Assembly: GCF_035222275.1 (NCBI RefSeq) | Contig: NC_085881.1 | Coordinates: 496,001-560,000, forward strand | Direction: 5' to 3' | DNA from: Podospora bellae-mahoneyi | Taxonomy: Eukaryota; Ascomycota; Sordariomycetes; Sordariales; Podosporaceae | Length of the DNA stretch: 64,000 bases | In this document: positions 1 through 13,091 of the stretch, one piece after another | How positions within the stretch are numbered: position 1 is the stretch's first letter | How the letters are laid out: each line of letters begins with the position of its first letter | Position numbers and translations under genes: made by a program | The notes under the pieces: generated by a model | What the model saw: the letters and a program-made list of their open reading frames with translations, nothing else | Database searches by the model: none | Told to the model about the DNA's origin: nothing

Positions 1-3000
1 TTCGGAAACGGAATGAGGGAGCGCTGTGATGAGCATTGGGCGGTGGGTTGAATCGTGACGCACTGTTCGAAGCTTCTCATTGATGGAGAGCACGCATTCG
101 GGCTCTAGGTTCCCGCCAAGAATCTTTTGCTGGGGAAAAAGCGGGGACGCCTTTCGGTAGCTGCCGGAACATCTCCACCACTCAGCTCCACAGTTGAAGA
201 TTGGACGCCCACTGATAACCCTGAGGTCCTGTAAGCCCCTAACCCTGCTCTATTCAGAATCACCAAAGCAACACAGGATGAACACAGAACACAGAACACA
301 CACAGAGCAGGAGCACATGGCAAAAGCTCAACCACTGGAAAGGTATCACGACAACTGGACTGTATACAGCTTACGTTGCCCCTTACCTCACGTCATCGCC
401 ACAGTTTTGGGTGGTGGTATCTGATGGCTCGCAGCCTTGTTCCAGGCCTGGATTACATCAGCTCAACGGCTGAGCGCCTCCTCCCGTCTTCTGCAAGAAA
501 CGGCGATCGACAGAACGCCCGAGACGGGCCAGTTTCTTTTTCCAAATCTACCATCTCAACGGTCACTACTCATCAGTGCTCGCACCGGGAGGTCAGACCC
601 TTCGTATCTACGAGCTTTATCTCCTTCCAGCCTTCCCGATCAGAGTCGCCGTGTTGTGCTCACCGGGCATTGTCCCCGCCCCGAGGAAGCCCGGAAACCA
701 GCTCCCGGCCGTCCGCTTGTCGAAACCTTCTCATCGACGTCCAGTCTTGCGGCGCGGCTGTCTGTGGCCAGTCTAGCGGAAATAACCGGTCGCTGTTCCC
801 AATGTCATCATGCAGCCACCACCACACCACCACCACACCACCACCACCGGACTCCGGGTTTCGCTTCGCCCGTCAGCCGCTGTGCCGTTGCTCTTAACCA
901 ACAGATACCCTTGTCCGGCCATGCTCCCCAGATCAATACCAGATTTGCCAAGACACCACCAGGCGATTGTGTTCCATAACCAGACCCATGGGACTGCATT
1001 CCAGTCATATTTGTACCTTCGGCATGCTATATGCTGTTCAATGAGATCACCCGGTACTCATCAGGGGCAACCGCATATTAGAGCAAGATGAGGCACTTTG
1101 CTCTGTCGATGCGCTTGCTAGCCCGTCGTGCTTTTAAGCCCATGGCCGTACACACAACATGACAAAGTTCCGTGAGACAGCTTCAATGTCAAATGTCATT
1201 GCTGGCTGGGTTCAGCTTCCATATGCACCCAAGAGCTGTGCGGTTCGGGGCTTGCGCAAAGCTGGGTCCTCTGTACGACCCTCGGCCAACCTCTTTTTTG
1301 CCAGACATCGTGTTCTACTTCTCTTCGCTTTCCATCTTCGCAAGCCCTCCTTCTTTGAGGCTGTCAGTATTTTCGCGCCGACGTGGCACCGGCACTTGCT
1401 GGTCCTGTCATGAGCAAACACTGAGTCATTTCAGCCAGCATCTGTCGTCCTCCCCAGCCGGAACTCGGGCGGCCTTTCCTCAAGCCACAGGTGGCACAGA
1501 AAGCGATAACCACATCCCCAAGTGAACAATAAGCTGGCTACATTCTCATGGCCATCTCTTGGATCTCTGCTGATGGCTATGTGCAAGTTTTCCCGAACAA
1601 GACCGGATCACCGGTATCGATGGCATGACCAAAGATAGCATACGGATGGCCATCGGCATTCCGGAACATATCCCGATCTCCATGCGGCTGGCTGCGCTCA
1701 AAAGACTTGGGGAAGCACGCCAACGTGGATGTCGGTTAGAGGTTGAAGATACTAAACATGTAAGACAGGTTGATATCAATTTCTTCTATCCGACGGGGAA
1801 GCCTGTCAACCCGTTGTTTGTGTGACACCGTAGTCTCCGGATTTGTGATGGCGTTATCAGAGAAGGTTGAGGCCATCGCATGGTGAATGCCCAGCCCTAG
1901 TCAATGCGCTCTAGGCACTCACCGTTCGGGTTCATGGGATGCTATATTATGAAGCTGTGTACACCAGGAACATCCCAAAATTAGACTTTACCAATGTATG
2001 CCGTCCACCGCTCACTACATTCTCTGACGGCATGAAAAACTACATATCATATCAGGAATGTCTCTTAGTGGAGCCCACTACCACTCCATTTCATAGGTTT
2101 CTTGAGCTTTCGGTACCAGTAATATCCTCCAACCATGGTCTTATCCACGAATCGGAGGGCACATGTGCTTTTTGCAGGGTTTACGCAGATATACACTCCC
2201 CGAGACGTACAGGTTAGCCATCTGAGTGGTTGTCCCTGTACCTGGCGGCCCGTCCTCGGTTGCTTATCGACCGAAATATCCTGGTATGAGGGTTGTTGGC
2301 ATTTGCCATCCCAGAGGCTCTCTAATACCATATCCGACGAAACCGTGGCACTTACGCAGGCTCTGATGGATAAGCATTACAAGAAGTCAGAGTCCGCGGA
2401 GAAAAGTCCGTAGTCTTCTATCTACTGTTCCTCTTTTCGGACCTGAAACGCAGGGATTTTGACCGAGTCTCGCCTATACGATTTGTCATTCCTGGCGAAG
2501 ACATCTCTCCACACCGCGGTGAGGAATACCACGGGAGGTGGGGTGTGCAAGCGGGTTCTTTTATGCAAAGCTGATCCTCTCCCTTCGAGTCCGATTGCAG
2601 GGAACCATAAAGCGCACTTGCGTGGGGGACTGCGTGATGTCGTGGTTGGCTGCTCAGTAGGACAGTAATATTGACAGTGGCCGGGCAACTAGATATTGCA
2701 ACTCTGGGCTGAAATGCTGTGCACACTTGCTTGATATCAGACAAGGAATACTTCACGAAACTGACACCATCTTCACCGCCGCTTGCCAGTGGCTTTCCGT
2801 GCATCGGAACCGGAGTGAAGAGACGAAAGTCAGGCTCTCATAAATAGGGAGGCAGGCTTCAAACAATGAGGTTGTGTTTCCTGACCATGATCCCGCTTCT
2901 CTTGCTGATCAGCACTAAACCCCACAATGTCTCTCCCTTGGGTCTTGTGGATCTTTCCTCTTCCCGTTCTCTCCTCCGCTCCCTTTCTTGGCTATCTCTT

Positions 3001-4021
3001 TATCTGTGACCACAGAGACTTTCCTTCAGTTCATGTAGAGCCATCACATTGCTTGCAGCTCGTATTCTCTCACTTCATTCCATAAAACCAACGAAGATCT
3101 TTAGTCAATGTAAGTCAGTGTTTTCATGTGATTCTCTTTCCCTTGATCATTTGGGCACAGTTTTCGTTACCAAATATCATGGGAGAAGAGAACTGTTCTA
3201 GAAAGCCGGCATATTCAAGATATTCTAGACATCTAGACCTCGTATAGTAGCAAACTACAACAGCTAACAATGCCATTCATAGCAGGTTCATCCAAGGCAA
3301 CACCAGTGCAAAGTCTCAATGTCAACTCAACCTCTACAGCCGAGTCTTTCATCAGCCCTCCATCTTCATTACTCCTAACCACACCTCAAAACTGTTTACC
3401 CTCCCTAGGTAATTTCGCTTACAACAAGTTGCTGCTCATTGGCGCAACCTGCAACTTGCACCATTCTCAACTCACTTAAGCTCACTCGTTCATCCCGTAC
3501 GTTCTCATCTCCATCTCAATCAAAGTGAGCCCTGACTTTTCATCCAAACTCCATTCTCTATTCATTCTATCTCTTTTAAAAACACTACCTTATCGTCATT
3601 AACACTCAACCCCTACATGAAATATTCTCTCATCTTGCAACAAAAGCCAGCCATTAATCCGCCACCAAATACATCACCATGCCCTGAAATCCCCGAATCA
3701 AAAAACACAACAATTTTCTTTTAACACATCGGAGGTATTAGGGGCACCTAATAAAAACAGCAGTTTGCGCCCCAACCCCATACAGAAAGGCAGAAACAAA
3801 TGGAATCTCCTTTCCTCTTCCCTCCAATCCAACAACGACAAAAGAAAAAAGGACAGGCTCAAATCCAAAAGAGCCTAAAACCCAATCCAAAAACCACAAA
3901 AGAAAAAGCCCAAATCCATCAAAGCCAAAAAAGATCCATGGTATCATCCCCCATCGCCAACCCGCCCTCCATGCCCGAGTCGGCATCCCTCATCCCTCCA
4001 AATCAATACTTAGTCCACTTC
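1..4021. other. Intergenic, no gene supported
   Basis: No open frame here reads like a conserved protein. The open frames are short, overlap on both strands and lack consistent splice structure. The stretch from about 2900 to 4000 is rich in C, T and A on the plus strand, and its last part is probably the 3' flank of the multicopper oxidase that ends at 4022. A CCA-rich microsatellite lies at 816-848. A 66-codon frame at 1625-1825 has slightly protein-like composition but no recognisable family. Confidence 0.6.
816..848. repeat. CCA/CAC microsatellite
   Basis: Imperfect run of CCA trinucleotides with CACCACCACA-like 10-bp spacing. It lies in non-coding sequence and is a simple-sequence repeat. 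Confidence 0.85.
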
Positions 4022-5853
4022 CTAGAAGAAGAAACTCCCCATCCCTGAGGCAAGCCTCCCCATCAACCCCCTCTTCTTGCTGCTAGACCCAGCATACATA
4101 GCCCCGTTATAAATCGTCGGCGGCACCGTCACCATCCCCGTGGTATCCAAATAATCCTGCGTATTGCCCGCCGCGTTGCCACTCACCGGGATGCCCATCT
4201 TGTTGCAAGCATCCAGATGATCCTGAGGGAAGGTCAGGTTCCTCAGCCTGTCCGGCGCCTCAATGATGGTGGCCGTCAGGCCCATCTCGACATGCCACTC
4301 AATGTGGCAATGGAACAGCCAAGTGCCCGGATTGGTGGCCTTGAACCGCAAGACGGCGTGCGAGTGCGCCATGACCGTGACGGTGTCGCGCCGGGGCGGC
4401 TTCTGGTTGTAGTTGGTGTCCCTGCCGGACCAGTCCCCGGTGCCGGTCTTGGGGCGGTCGAGAACCTGGAAGTGATGGCCGTGGAGATGGAAAGGGTGGG
4501 TGGCAGCATCCTGGTTGTTGACCACGATCTGGACGACATCGCCGTAGTTGACAATGAAGGGGTTGATCTGGCCGTAGACGATGGGATTGCTGTTGTCGTC
4601 GCCCGTGGTGGCGGCCGAGTACAAGGCCGGCACCTTTTGGTCGATGTATGTCAGGTTGTTGAAGCAAGCGCGGGGGTAGCCGTTGGCATCTGTGCAGAAT
4701 GCGAAGTCCATTTTGATCAGAGTGTCATAGTTGGTGTCGTTCCCCCCGAGGATCGCCTCGTTGTCATATGGCTTGAAGTGGGAGTCGTCAGCAGGCTTCC
4801 ACTTGTGCACCACGTCCTTCTTGGTGTTTGGTTTGTTGTAATCCATGGTGAGGTAGCCAGTGTAGTTGTGTGGCCATTGGAGGGGACCCAAGTCGGGATT
4901 TGTCCAGTCGCGGTTGATATCCAGCGAGATCAAGAATGGGTAGTTGTCGTTGTCTCGATCAATGCACTCGATGATGAAGTCGTAACGCTGAGCCGTGGCA
5001 ATGCGGAGCTGATACTTGACCTCCTTTTGCAGATAGTCGGCGTCATTCATGATGATGTTAATGTCGTGAGAATCGAAGTGAATCATGGCGGAAGCCAAGG
5101 CGGCGAAGCTGATCATGCGGAAGCGATACTTCCTGCCTTTGGTGAAGTTGACATTCAACCCAGCTCCCTCGTTGATGATCATGCCATCAGGAATTGGCGG
5201 AGCGAATCGAGTATTGCTAGGCTGCAGCATGTTGCGGACCATGGTAAGAGACTCATTGTGGTACCTATCACTTGTTAAGTTGAGCCTCACAACCACTGGA
5301 TGGTAAGCAACTCACCAATCAGAAACCGTCAAGATAATCTCTTCATCGTACGAGCCGGCATAGGGGTCATTAGGATCGTGAACAAGGAAAACTCCGCGCA
5401 GGCCGTCGGGGTATTGACCCATGTTGTGCGAGTGATCTAATGTTGTTCTCAGCAAATGTCACTTTGCATAGCGGTCGAGCCAAACTTACACCAAAAGGTA
5501 CCGCCGACATCAACCACGAATTTATACTGGAGAGTCGAGCCGGGAGGTACTGGGCACTGGGTAACACCGCTTGGCCCATCCATCTCGGGAGTCTGAACCT
5601 GGTTGATGCCGTGGAAATGGAGACCACTTGTCTGATTCCCGAGATTGTTAGTGAAGTTGATGATCACGGTATCACCGACCGTGGCATCAATCTGTGGACA
5701 AGGCCAAGCATTGTTGATGCCGACCACTGGCCTCCCAACTCCATCTGGGGCTGCCCAGACCCAGGTTGCCGTCCAGTCATAGGTAACAGTAGCTGCTTTG
5801 ACCGCCGTGGCGAAAGACAGAGCCGCAAGCGATAGAACACCAGACGACTTCAT
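4022..5853 (-). CDS. Fet3-like multicopper oxidase, secreted
   Basis: Three exons: 5853-5490, 5436-5316 and 5264-4022, joined by 53-nt and 51-nt GT-AG introns, giving 575 aa. The start is ATG 5853; the frame is open further upstream but has only a GTG. A signal peptide spans residues 1-20. Copper ligands are visible: HFHG at 79-82, WYHSH at 121-125 (completed only after splicing), HPFHLHG at 418-424 and HCHIEWH at 480-486. The T1 axial position is Leu, as in high-potential enzymes. The opening beta domain, the HFHG...MDGPS..TQCP block and the GNAA.NT...L..TG tail resemble the Fet3 ferroxidase group more than classical ascomycete laccases. Fet3 proteins normally end in a membrane anchor; this one stops in a short basic and Phe-rich tail (GSFFF), so it is probably soluble and extracellular. 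No Ftr1 iron permease is adjacent. The substrate (Fe(II), phenols or melanin precursors) is undetermined. Confidence 0.93.
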
Positions 5854-8800
5854 GGTCACCTGTTACTGCTCTCCAGTAAAATCTCGTTGACACCTTGACC
5901 ACGATCTGGCCGATGGCAGGTGCGAGGGTAACGAATGAGGGTGAATAAGTATTAAAAATTAAAGAGGTGAAGGGGGGAGGAGGAGGAGGAGAGCCAGAGG
6001 AGAAAGCAACCGAATGCCCGGTTGAAGAGGTGTCGGATAATCCAAAGGAAAGATAGAACCCTCGAGAGTGGGAAACGAGGCCATTATATCGACCGGCCAC
6101 AAGATAGCGTGAAGGCGAGAACGGAAATGCAAGGCCGCATGGTGCACCTACCGCAACAGGACACTAGGCCATCGTGAGGATCGTCCAACCAGTGCTCGGG
6201 TGCCAAGCGTCTTCTCCTAGTCCAGTATCGCGGGTTTTCGCTAACCCCCGGACCATACACTCCAAACAGGGGGGGGGGGAAGAGGCTGAGGGATCCATCA
6301 ATGGCCGAAGATGTTGGGGAGCAGAAGACGGAGCTAGTATCGATTGTCTGTGTTCTCTTGGTATTGATGAGTGGCTTCTTGGCCAAAGTTCCGTTTCTGA
6401 CGACTGTTTGATGCTGATTAGGTCGTCAACTGGGCTGATGGTCTCTATGGCTGCAGATACAAGATGAGAAGGCGTGGCAAGGGCGGCGAGCTGGTGTGGA
6501 GAATTGGAAGCTGGGTCCAACGGCTGCCACGGAATAGCGAAGATGCCGCGGCATCAGAGAAACAGAAACAGGACACGGGTGGGCGCGTTTTGGCCGCCTC
6601 GAGCTTGTGGGGAGTTGGGTTTGGGCTAGCGGGCTGGTGCATCTTCCTCATGCATGTAGGCAAGCCGGCCACGGAAAGAACAAAAGAATTCCTGTAATCT
6701 TCCAAATTGGGCGTCCTTGACGCAGCCATCGAAGCAAGGGGGTCGGTATCAGTCGAAACCATCACTGCTGGAACAACAGGCACAAGTTCCCACAGAAAGC
6801 GTAAACCTAGAGCTGATATTTTCGGTGTTGTTTCCACCTGTTCCTCCTCGAGTAATCATCAGGGCGCAAGCTAACAACAATAACAACACCACCACCCACA
6901 CCCAGCTCGCAAAACAGTAATCCGAATCCCGAGAAAAAGGTCTCACTAACAACGTACAACGGTCAAATCGGCACCCACCATGGGGAGACTGAATGCGGCT
7001 AATGGCGGTTAGCCCCCTTGGACTCGATCCGCTCGGCCGCTGGCATAAGGTCCAGCACAAAGAGTATCGAGGACGCAGTGGGAGGCAACCGCTCAACCAC
7101 TAAATTTCAATGCGCAGATGTTGCCGGTAAAGGTTCACCCGTGTAACTGCCAGACATGGCATAATGGCTGCGTCTCTCACCTGACCCTTGGAAGTCATGA
7201 TGGAGGTGTGGCAACGCAACTTTCGATAGTTGTTCGCTGTGTGAAACCTGAGCTGAGCGGTGGACTTGGCCCATACCTTGAACGTCACTCGAATTTCAAT
7301 GAAGCCCTCCTGAAGAAACAGATCGGCGCAACCACGAGGGTGAAAAAGGCGGGAAAACAAAACACCTAGCGTTGGTGTTGCGGAAGAGCGGCTCTCACCG
7401 ACACCTACATCCTGGATCTCCAAGTCGGCTGTGACCTCCATCGTCATCTCCCCTATCAAGCCATTGAAGCTGTTTGACGGTCAACTATTGCCAATAAGAA
7501 TCCTTCATGCGGCTTGTGCCTTGACAGGTGTAACAAGACTCGAGAAGCTGTGTTCGAGGGGAGAGATCAAGAGCCGTCTTGGCAGAGGAAGTTGAAAGAA
7601 GCGCGTGGGGAGTGGGGCTTGGTGGAGCCCGCTACCGCTAGGACCAGGGGCTTTTAGCAGGGTCCAGCGGGGCGTTGATTGCCGGAAATAGCGTGAGGCG
7701 CTGGTGATCTGCAGATGGGATGTTTTCTTTTCCACTTGCATCTTGGCTCGAGCAGCAGCGCTGGTTTGCTCCCTGCGTACCCCAACCCTCCCGTCCCGGC
7801 TTGTCTGGCTGCCTTGGCAACCCTCCTTGACCGCTCCAACGGCGTCGGCCCTCGAGCCGACAGGATGATGGTCTTCGGTCTTGAGTGCGTGCTGCGAGAT
7901 CGAGCCACCAAGAGAGCCGGCCTTAGGTGCTCAGCTTCCGGTCTTTGGATGCCACGAGATCGCCGAAGCTTTGTTACCGCCGGTCCCGAGCCCATAATTT
8001 GCAATACTTCATTTCCTGGTTTCCCTCACGGCTTCCAAGTCGCTTTGGTCTTCTTTTTCTCGGGGCTTCTTTCTCTCCTGAACTGTGGCTTGGGCAACTG
8101 CCTGTGGCAGCCAGTTCTGCTCGCAGTGGTGCGCGCCGGTCGCCAATAGCAAGATGGGGCCTTTCTTATTTCCCGATGATGGCGTTTTGGGGCGTCCTCC
8201 ATCCTGCCCAGGGTTTACGGGTGGTGATGAGGGTGTGTTGCTGACTTTGTTGTATGCTTCTTTTCTGCGAGAGCTCGGTCTTGGGCTGAGATGTGTCTGG
8301 GATACGTGAGATACGTGGGCCACTTCCCGGCCGAGCTCGGTGATTCTGTCAGTTCTGTCAGATAGGCCTCGCAGCTGGCTGCAGCAGCCAAGCAGTGTAC
8401 CGCATTTTCGTCGACCTTAACTCGCCCAATTACGTTCATGGTCGCACTTTTGGGTAGGATATGTCCTATCTGGAACAATCGAAGGCTGGATAACATCAAG
8501 TGGAAGCAAAGTAAATCCTTCACCACCCCGGGTGTGCACTGACTGACTAATAGCCGCTGCCAGCAGGACATACCCGCATGTTGAAATACGAGAGGCACCA
8601 ATTTGTGAACTTTGAGTACGAGAATGGGATTTGCAAGCGACGAGTTGCCCGTGTTTCAAGTGGGATGAAAGGATGCGTCTCTCCGTCTCATGACCTTCTC
8701 ATTATCGGAACGAGAATTGGATCCTTGGTCATACCCATCCTTGATACAGCCAGCCCTAGGGGAATTAAAGGCGTGCTCGGTCTATAAGCTCATCCTCGGA

Positions 8801-10211
8801 TGAAATATCTCACCAATTACCCGAGGGGAACCTTCCGAGTCCTAAAGACGGGGTGGATGACAAACGAGGATCCGGCAGAAATCCTGCCAAGAACCGGCAA
8901 CATATTGGTGGGTAACACACGATGCTGAATGGAAAAGGTCGAGACCTGCCCCTGCAAGGTGCTAACTTCACATTTCACAGGCAACACTCTCACAATATGT
9001 CCCGTCGCTCCATCATGTTCACTATCATATCCCTTAGTGTCAAATAGGTAGGTAGGTATACCTCACAACACAGTCCTCTGCTCGTTTTCGTGGTTAGAAT
9101 ACGCTTCACATGGACCAGACATACTCGGAGCACATGCTCCTTGTCACACAAGAGCTCAGTCACCTTCCCTGCTCAAGGGTTATCCCCGGCACTTTCCGAG
9201 TTCCCGGAACGCTGTAAACAACAATTATTGAACGGCTGAAGGCATCTGCAAGATTGCTCACCAATATATTTACACCACATGAACATCATAGAGCCGTAGC
9301 TGCCCGTTATTACATGCCCATACCACTTGGCATAGGACGCTCCACAGCAGTCTACCTTATCACATAGCCAAGCATTGCTCATGATGGAAAAGCAAAGTCA
9401 TAATTATCCTAAACAAGAACGTCACACACGCCAAGGAGACTATCAGTGAATATGAGCTCCCTTAAATTTCCTCATAGATCCTCCAAGTATAGAGCAGGAT
9501 CTAATATTCAGGGGCAACAACGTTTGTGTAACTTCATGAACAAATACAGTACCAACAGCAATACTACTCTCTAGGAACTGAACACAAGAAAAAGAATTAT
9601 GCAGCTCTGACAACTCCATCTCACCCGCAGTTGAACTATTGAACTTGTGTGAAGTATAACAACAGAAGCTGACAAGCAGCCAGAGAATCCTTGATGAGAT
9701 ATTGACATCTTGACTCCCTTTTCGCGACAAAACCTCAAAGCCAAGTTGTCTCTGAACTACGCCGCCAACTAACACACTTGACCCATATGTAAAAACGACG
9801 TCCCCCCCTCCTCAAAGATGGCGCGCTACCGCCAGTATCACCCAATAGTCTGGATTATGCGTGTAACCATCCTCCTCCGGCAGCTGCAACAGCCACAAGA
9901 CCACACCACAGCCAACTTTCTACTCGCAACTACCAGCTCAGAGTCGAAGATAGGTAATCATCATAACGTCGTAAAACCATGACAGTCTTGCTGACCATCA
10001 TATGATGCCGTCTTCAACCACTCATATACATACAATGACGCGGAACTGAATACTATGTGCTTTTGCGTAGCTGGCATAGATAGATAACAACAGCCTCTTG
10101 TCCTTGCTGTGGCCCATGTTCCTTCATGCAAAATTATGAACTCATGATCTAACTCATCACCGAGAGCCCATTCGGCTCTTTGGTGTGTTTTCGGTAAAAT
10201 GGAAGAAAAAA
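5854..10211. other. Intergenic, no gene supported
   Basis: A 4.4-kb gap between the oxidase start and the DPB2 stop. The first 300 bp should be the oxidase promoter; it contains AGATAG (HGATAR-type) motifs at 6051-6056 and 6102-6107, which is not above chance. A G11 tract lies at 6269-6279. Open frames such as those near 6.5, 7.9 and 9.6 kb are low-complexity, lack homology I recognise and are opposed by frames on the other strand. From about 8.6 to 10 kb the sequence becomes more AT-rich. Confidence 0.6.
6269..6279. repeat. G11 homopolymer tract
   Basis: Uninterrupted run of eleven G in non-coding sequence upstream of the multicopper oxidase. Confidence 0.9.
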
Positions 10212-12721
10212 CTAGAATGTGCACTCCCTCACTTTCCCGGTCCTCCCAGCTTCATACTCGATCCACCTGGCCACGCCCTTCTTCCCGCTCACGAGAATGC
10301 TACTCGGATTCATGACATGACAACCCTCGTAGGTGACGCAAAATGGTAGAGTGGTCGTATCAACGAGCACCACCGCGGTCGGAAGCGGGTAGAGGTACAG
10401 CGGAGAAGTGTAATCCCAATGAACCGGCCTGATCGACTGTCGGAATGGAGCCAGATAGCCCTGATCCAGAATCGTCTTGACCAGTTTTCTTGCCGCCAGC
10501 ACATCATACGGCACCGCATTCGGATCTGCCACCGGTGACGATCGTTGCTCCTGCTGCTGCTCATCCCCATCCACCTCCATAGCATCCCCATTGTCCTGCG
10601 TTGCCCCAGCCATCTCCACATCCCCATCCCCCTCCGCCTCCTTCCCCTTCAACCTCACATTCGCCCTCCTCAGCCTAGCCGAGATGTCATCCCTAAACAC
10701 CACCACCTCATGACAAGGCCCAAACAAACTCAACCGACTCGGATTACTAGTCCACACCGCCTCCCCCCCCTTCTTCTCCCCCGTCAATCCCGCTTCTTGG
10801 TTCGCCGCCGCAAACATCCTCCTCACCCGGCTGGTGAACAACCCCGGAACCCCCCTTCTCGGCAACGGCACCGCCGCCCCTCCCCCAAAAGCCGAAACCC
10901 ACCCGTCGTTATCGCCAGGCACAAACACAAACATCGCCGTGGTCAACAAGGTGGGAAAATCCGCCAGCGTCGACGCCAGCGCGTCAAAGTACTCCTTGTA
11001 CTCTATACTCCCCGCCCCTCCCGTCCCCGTCGTAGCCCCCCCGCCATGGCTGGCCATCACCCCGCAACTGGTGAAATTGCCGGTAATGATAAAGCTCATC
11101 GGTGTCTCCCCTTCCCCGTCGGTGGCATACAAACTGAGCACCTTTTTCAGGGCTTGCAAACTCCTCGGTTGGTCAAGGTTGAGTTCACCCAGTATCACGA
11201 TCCGTGATCGTTGCTGGCCGGCGGGTTGCTGTCGTAACAGCCGCTGTTCCAGTTTTCTCATCTTGCTGCCAATGGCGCGTTCACTCCCTACCCCGAGGAA
11301 ATCAATCCATCCGAATCCACCCCCAATGGTATGCTCCTCGTCCCCAGCCATGCCATCCAGCCCGCTAACACCCAAGGTAGCACGCCGTTTCTCACAGGGA
11401 GGCTGTCCGATGAAGAAACCTTGGAATCGGCCTCCTATCGTGCCTCCTACTCCCGAACTGCCAGACAGTCCCTTGCCGACGGATTCTTCTTCCTCTTCGT
11501 AGATGCCGTCTACCAGGACGATCATACCTGGTGTGAACCAGGCCGAGTCATGGGGGATGGCTGCTGCGTGAGAGAGGTCAAGGGTGATGGCTCCGGTTAG
11601 GTCGGATATGGCTAGGGCACCGGTGGGGAGGACGATTAGCATGCCTAGCAGGAGGTGAGTGGTGCCATGGCGACCCAATAAGTTGGCGATGGGGGTGATT
11701 TTATGGGAGCGGAAAGAAGCCTTAGAGGATGAGCGGGAAAAGGAGGTGACGGCAGAGGTTTGGAAGGATTCATTCCTCAACAGACGTTGGTGGATGATGT
11801 GGTAACGGTTGCGGAAGCTGTCGGTTTTGTGAGAGGGCGGTGGGAGGAGGCTTGGAGGAGTTGTTATTCTGAATGATGTTAGGCCTAATGTTGAGACAGG
11901 GGGTAGAAAGGGGTCACTCACCTTTCAAAGTGCTTCTTGGCCACATTATACGTAAACCTCGGCTGCTCAAAAGCCGACACAACCTTCAACCACCTCCCTG
12001 CGTCTTTGCTTCCATCCTCATCAAGCTCATCATCTTCCCCGCCCAACCCAATACCCGACATACCAAAACTAGCCTGGCTGTCCTCTCTTGCCAAACCCGT
12101 AGGGCGCAGCCCCAACCTGGTCTTGGAGTGGTCTGCCTCGTCACTTGCTTCCAGCATCAAACTATTCTGCCGGCTGAGGCCACCTCTCTGACCATTACCT
12201 CCCGTGATAATCCTCCCACCGCTCATATTTCCCTCCAAATTCTTCAGTATATCCTTCAGCTCTGGGCTTGCGCCGTCAACAATCACCCCGCCATTCCTGT
12301 TCTTCCACCCCCTGGCTACCTCTTCCAGCACCTTCTCCGCTAGCCCTTCCTCTCGCCATCCTGACCCGCAGTGTCGGCCGATAAAAGAGGCTAGTTCTTG
12401 TAGAGCGGAGGATGTAAGAGTCAAATTGTGTTTCTTGGTAAAAGTTCTGAAGGCAAGGGGTCGGAGCGTAGGCGCGGGCAGGATAATAGGTAGGATTGCA
12501 GCTTTGGCGGGCGCTGGTGGTTGGAAGGGTCGCAAAGGGTGGGCGGGAGTTGCGAAAGCAGGCGAGGAAGACGGGATTGGGGTTTCTGCTGCTGCAACAT
12601 TCTTCCGAGCACCGAAGAAAGGGGCGGGAGGAGGTTTTGGGCGTTTGCGCTTTTCGGGGCTGGTGTTTTCTTGGCTTTGTTTCTTTTTGAGAGACTTTGA
12701 GGGACTGGAAACGATCATCAT
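10212..12721 (-). CDS. DPB2: DNA polymerase epsilon subunit B (Dpb2)
   Basis: Two exons, 12721-11922 and 11868-10212, with a 53-nt intron (AG/GTGAGT...ATTCAG), giving 818 aa. It is the second subunit of the leading-strand replicative polymerase and acts in the nucleus with the CMG helicase. A basic, Pro-rich leader (1-75) is followed by a helical N-terminal domain (about 80-150) and an acidic/Ser linker. The hallmark block, QPRFTYN..KKHFER then PPPSHKTDSFRNRYHIIHQRLLRNESFQ-like sequence, crosses the splice junction, which confirms the intron. An OB-fold segment (ITPIANLLGR) and an inactivated calcineurin-type phosphoesterase domain (ILGELNLDQP; FVPGDNDGW) follow. The C-terminal half contains acidic and Gly-rich loops, making it somewhat longer than usual. 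It shares a 370-bp divergent promoter with the gene starting at 13092. Confidence 0.95.
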
Positions 12722-13091
12722 TTTGTCGGTCTGTTTTGTATGTCTTCTATACTCGTACTATCGCAGGAAAATAGGTGTCTGGTATTTGCAGCAGTTCGGT
12801 CGGGTGGTGTGGTGCTCTGGTCTCCAGATACTGCCTGGTCCTGGAAACAAAAGTCAGGTCGGAGGACAGGAACAGGAAGCGCGTTAATTGATCCTTCAGG
12901 GTCGCGCGTCTTAGCGCGTTTTGCGGGGCACAATAGCGACAGGGGTCTATGAGCAGGGGTTACGCTGCTGGCGGCAATTGGAGCTCGAGAAAGCTTCAGC
13001 ACAATGCCGTCATTGTCGCATTGCAAAGCTCGAGAGCTTCATTTTCAAAGACCATCTTTCAAGACTTTAGGGATCTGATCAATTGCCCACC
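12722..13091. other. Divergent promoter of DPB2 and the 13092 gene
   Basis: 370 bp between two opposed ATG codons. It holds three GCGCGT/ACGCGC motifs (annotated separately) and otherwise nothing recognisable. Both genes must be driven from this segment. Confidence 0.7.
12879..12919 (-). promoter_or_regulatory. Three MCB-like ACGCGC boxes upstream of DPB2
   Basis: Read toward DPB2, ACGCGC occurs at 12919-12914, 12909-12904 and 12884-12879; two of the three are AACGCGC. They lie about 160-200 bp before the DPB2 ATG. ACGCG is the core bound by the MBF (Mbp1/Swi6) factor that drives G1/S genes, including replication genes, in yeasts. The binding is inferred from motif and gene function. Confidence 0.55.

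Noticed and set aside
1625-1825. 66-codon frame with somewhat protein-like composition
   Set aside because: No recognisable family or flanking exons; it is overlapped by an equally long frame on the other strand.
9041-9064. Palindromic AGGTATACCT beside AGGTAGGTAGG
   Set aside because: Too short to be a transposon end, with no partner inverted repeat or target duplication seen.
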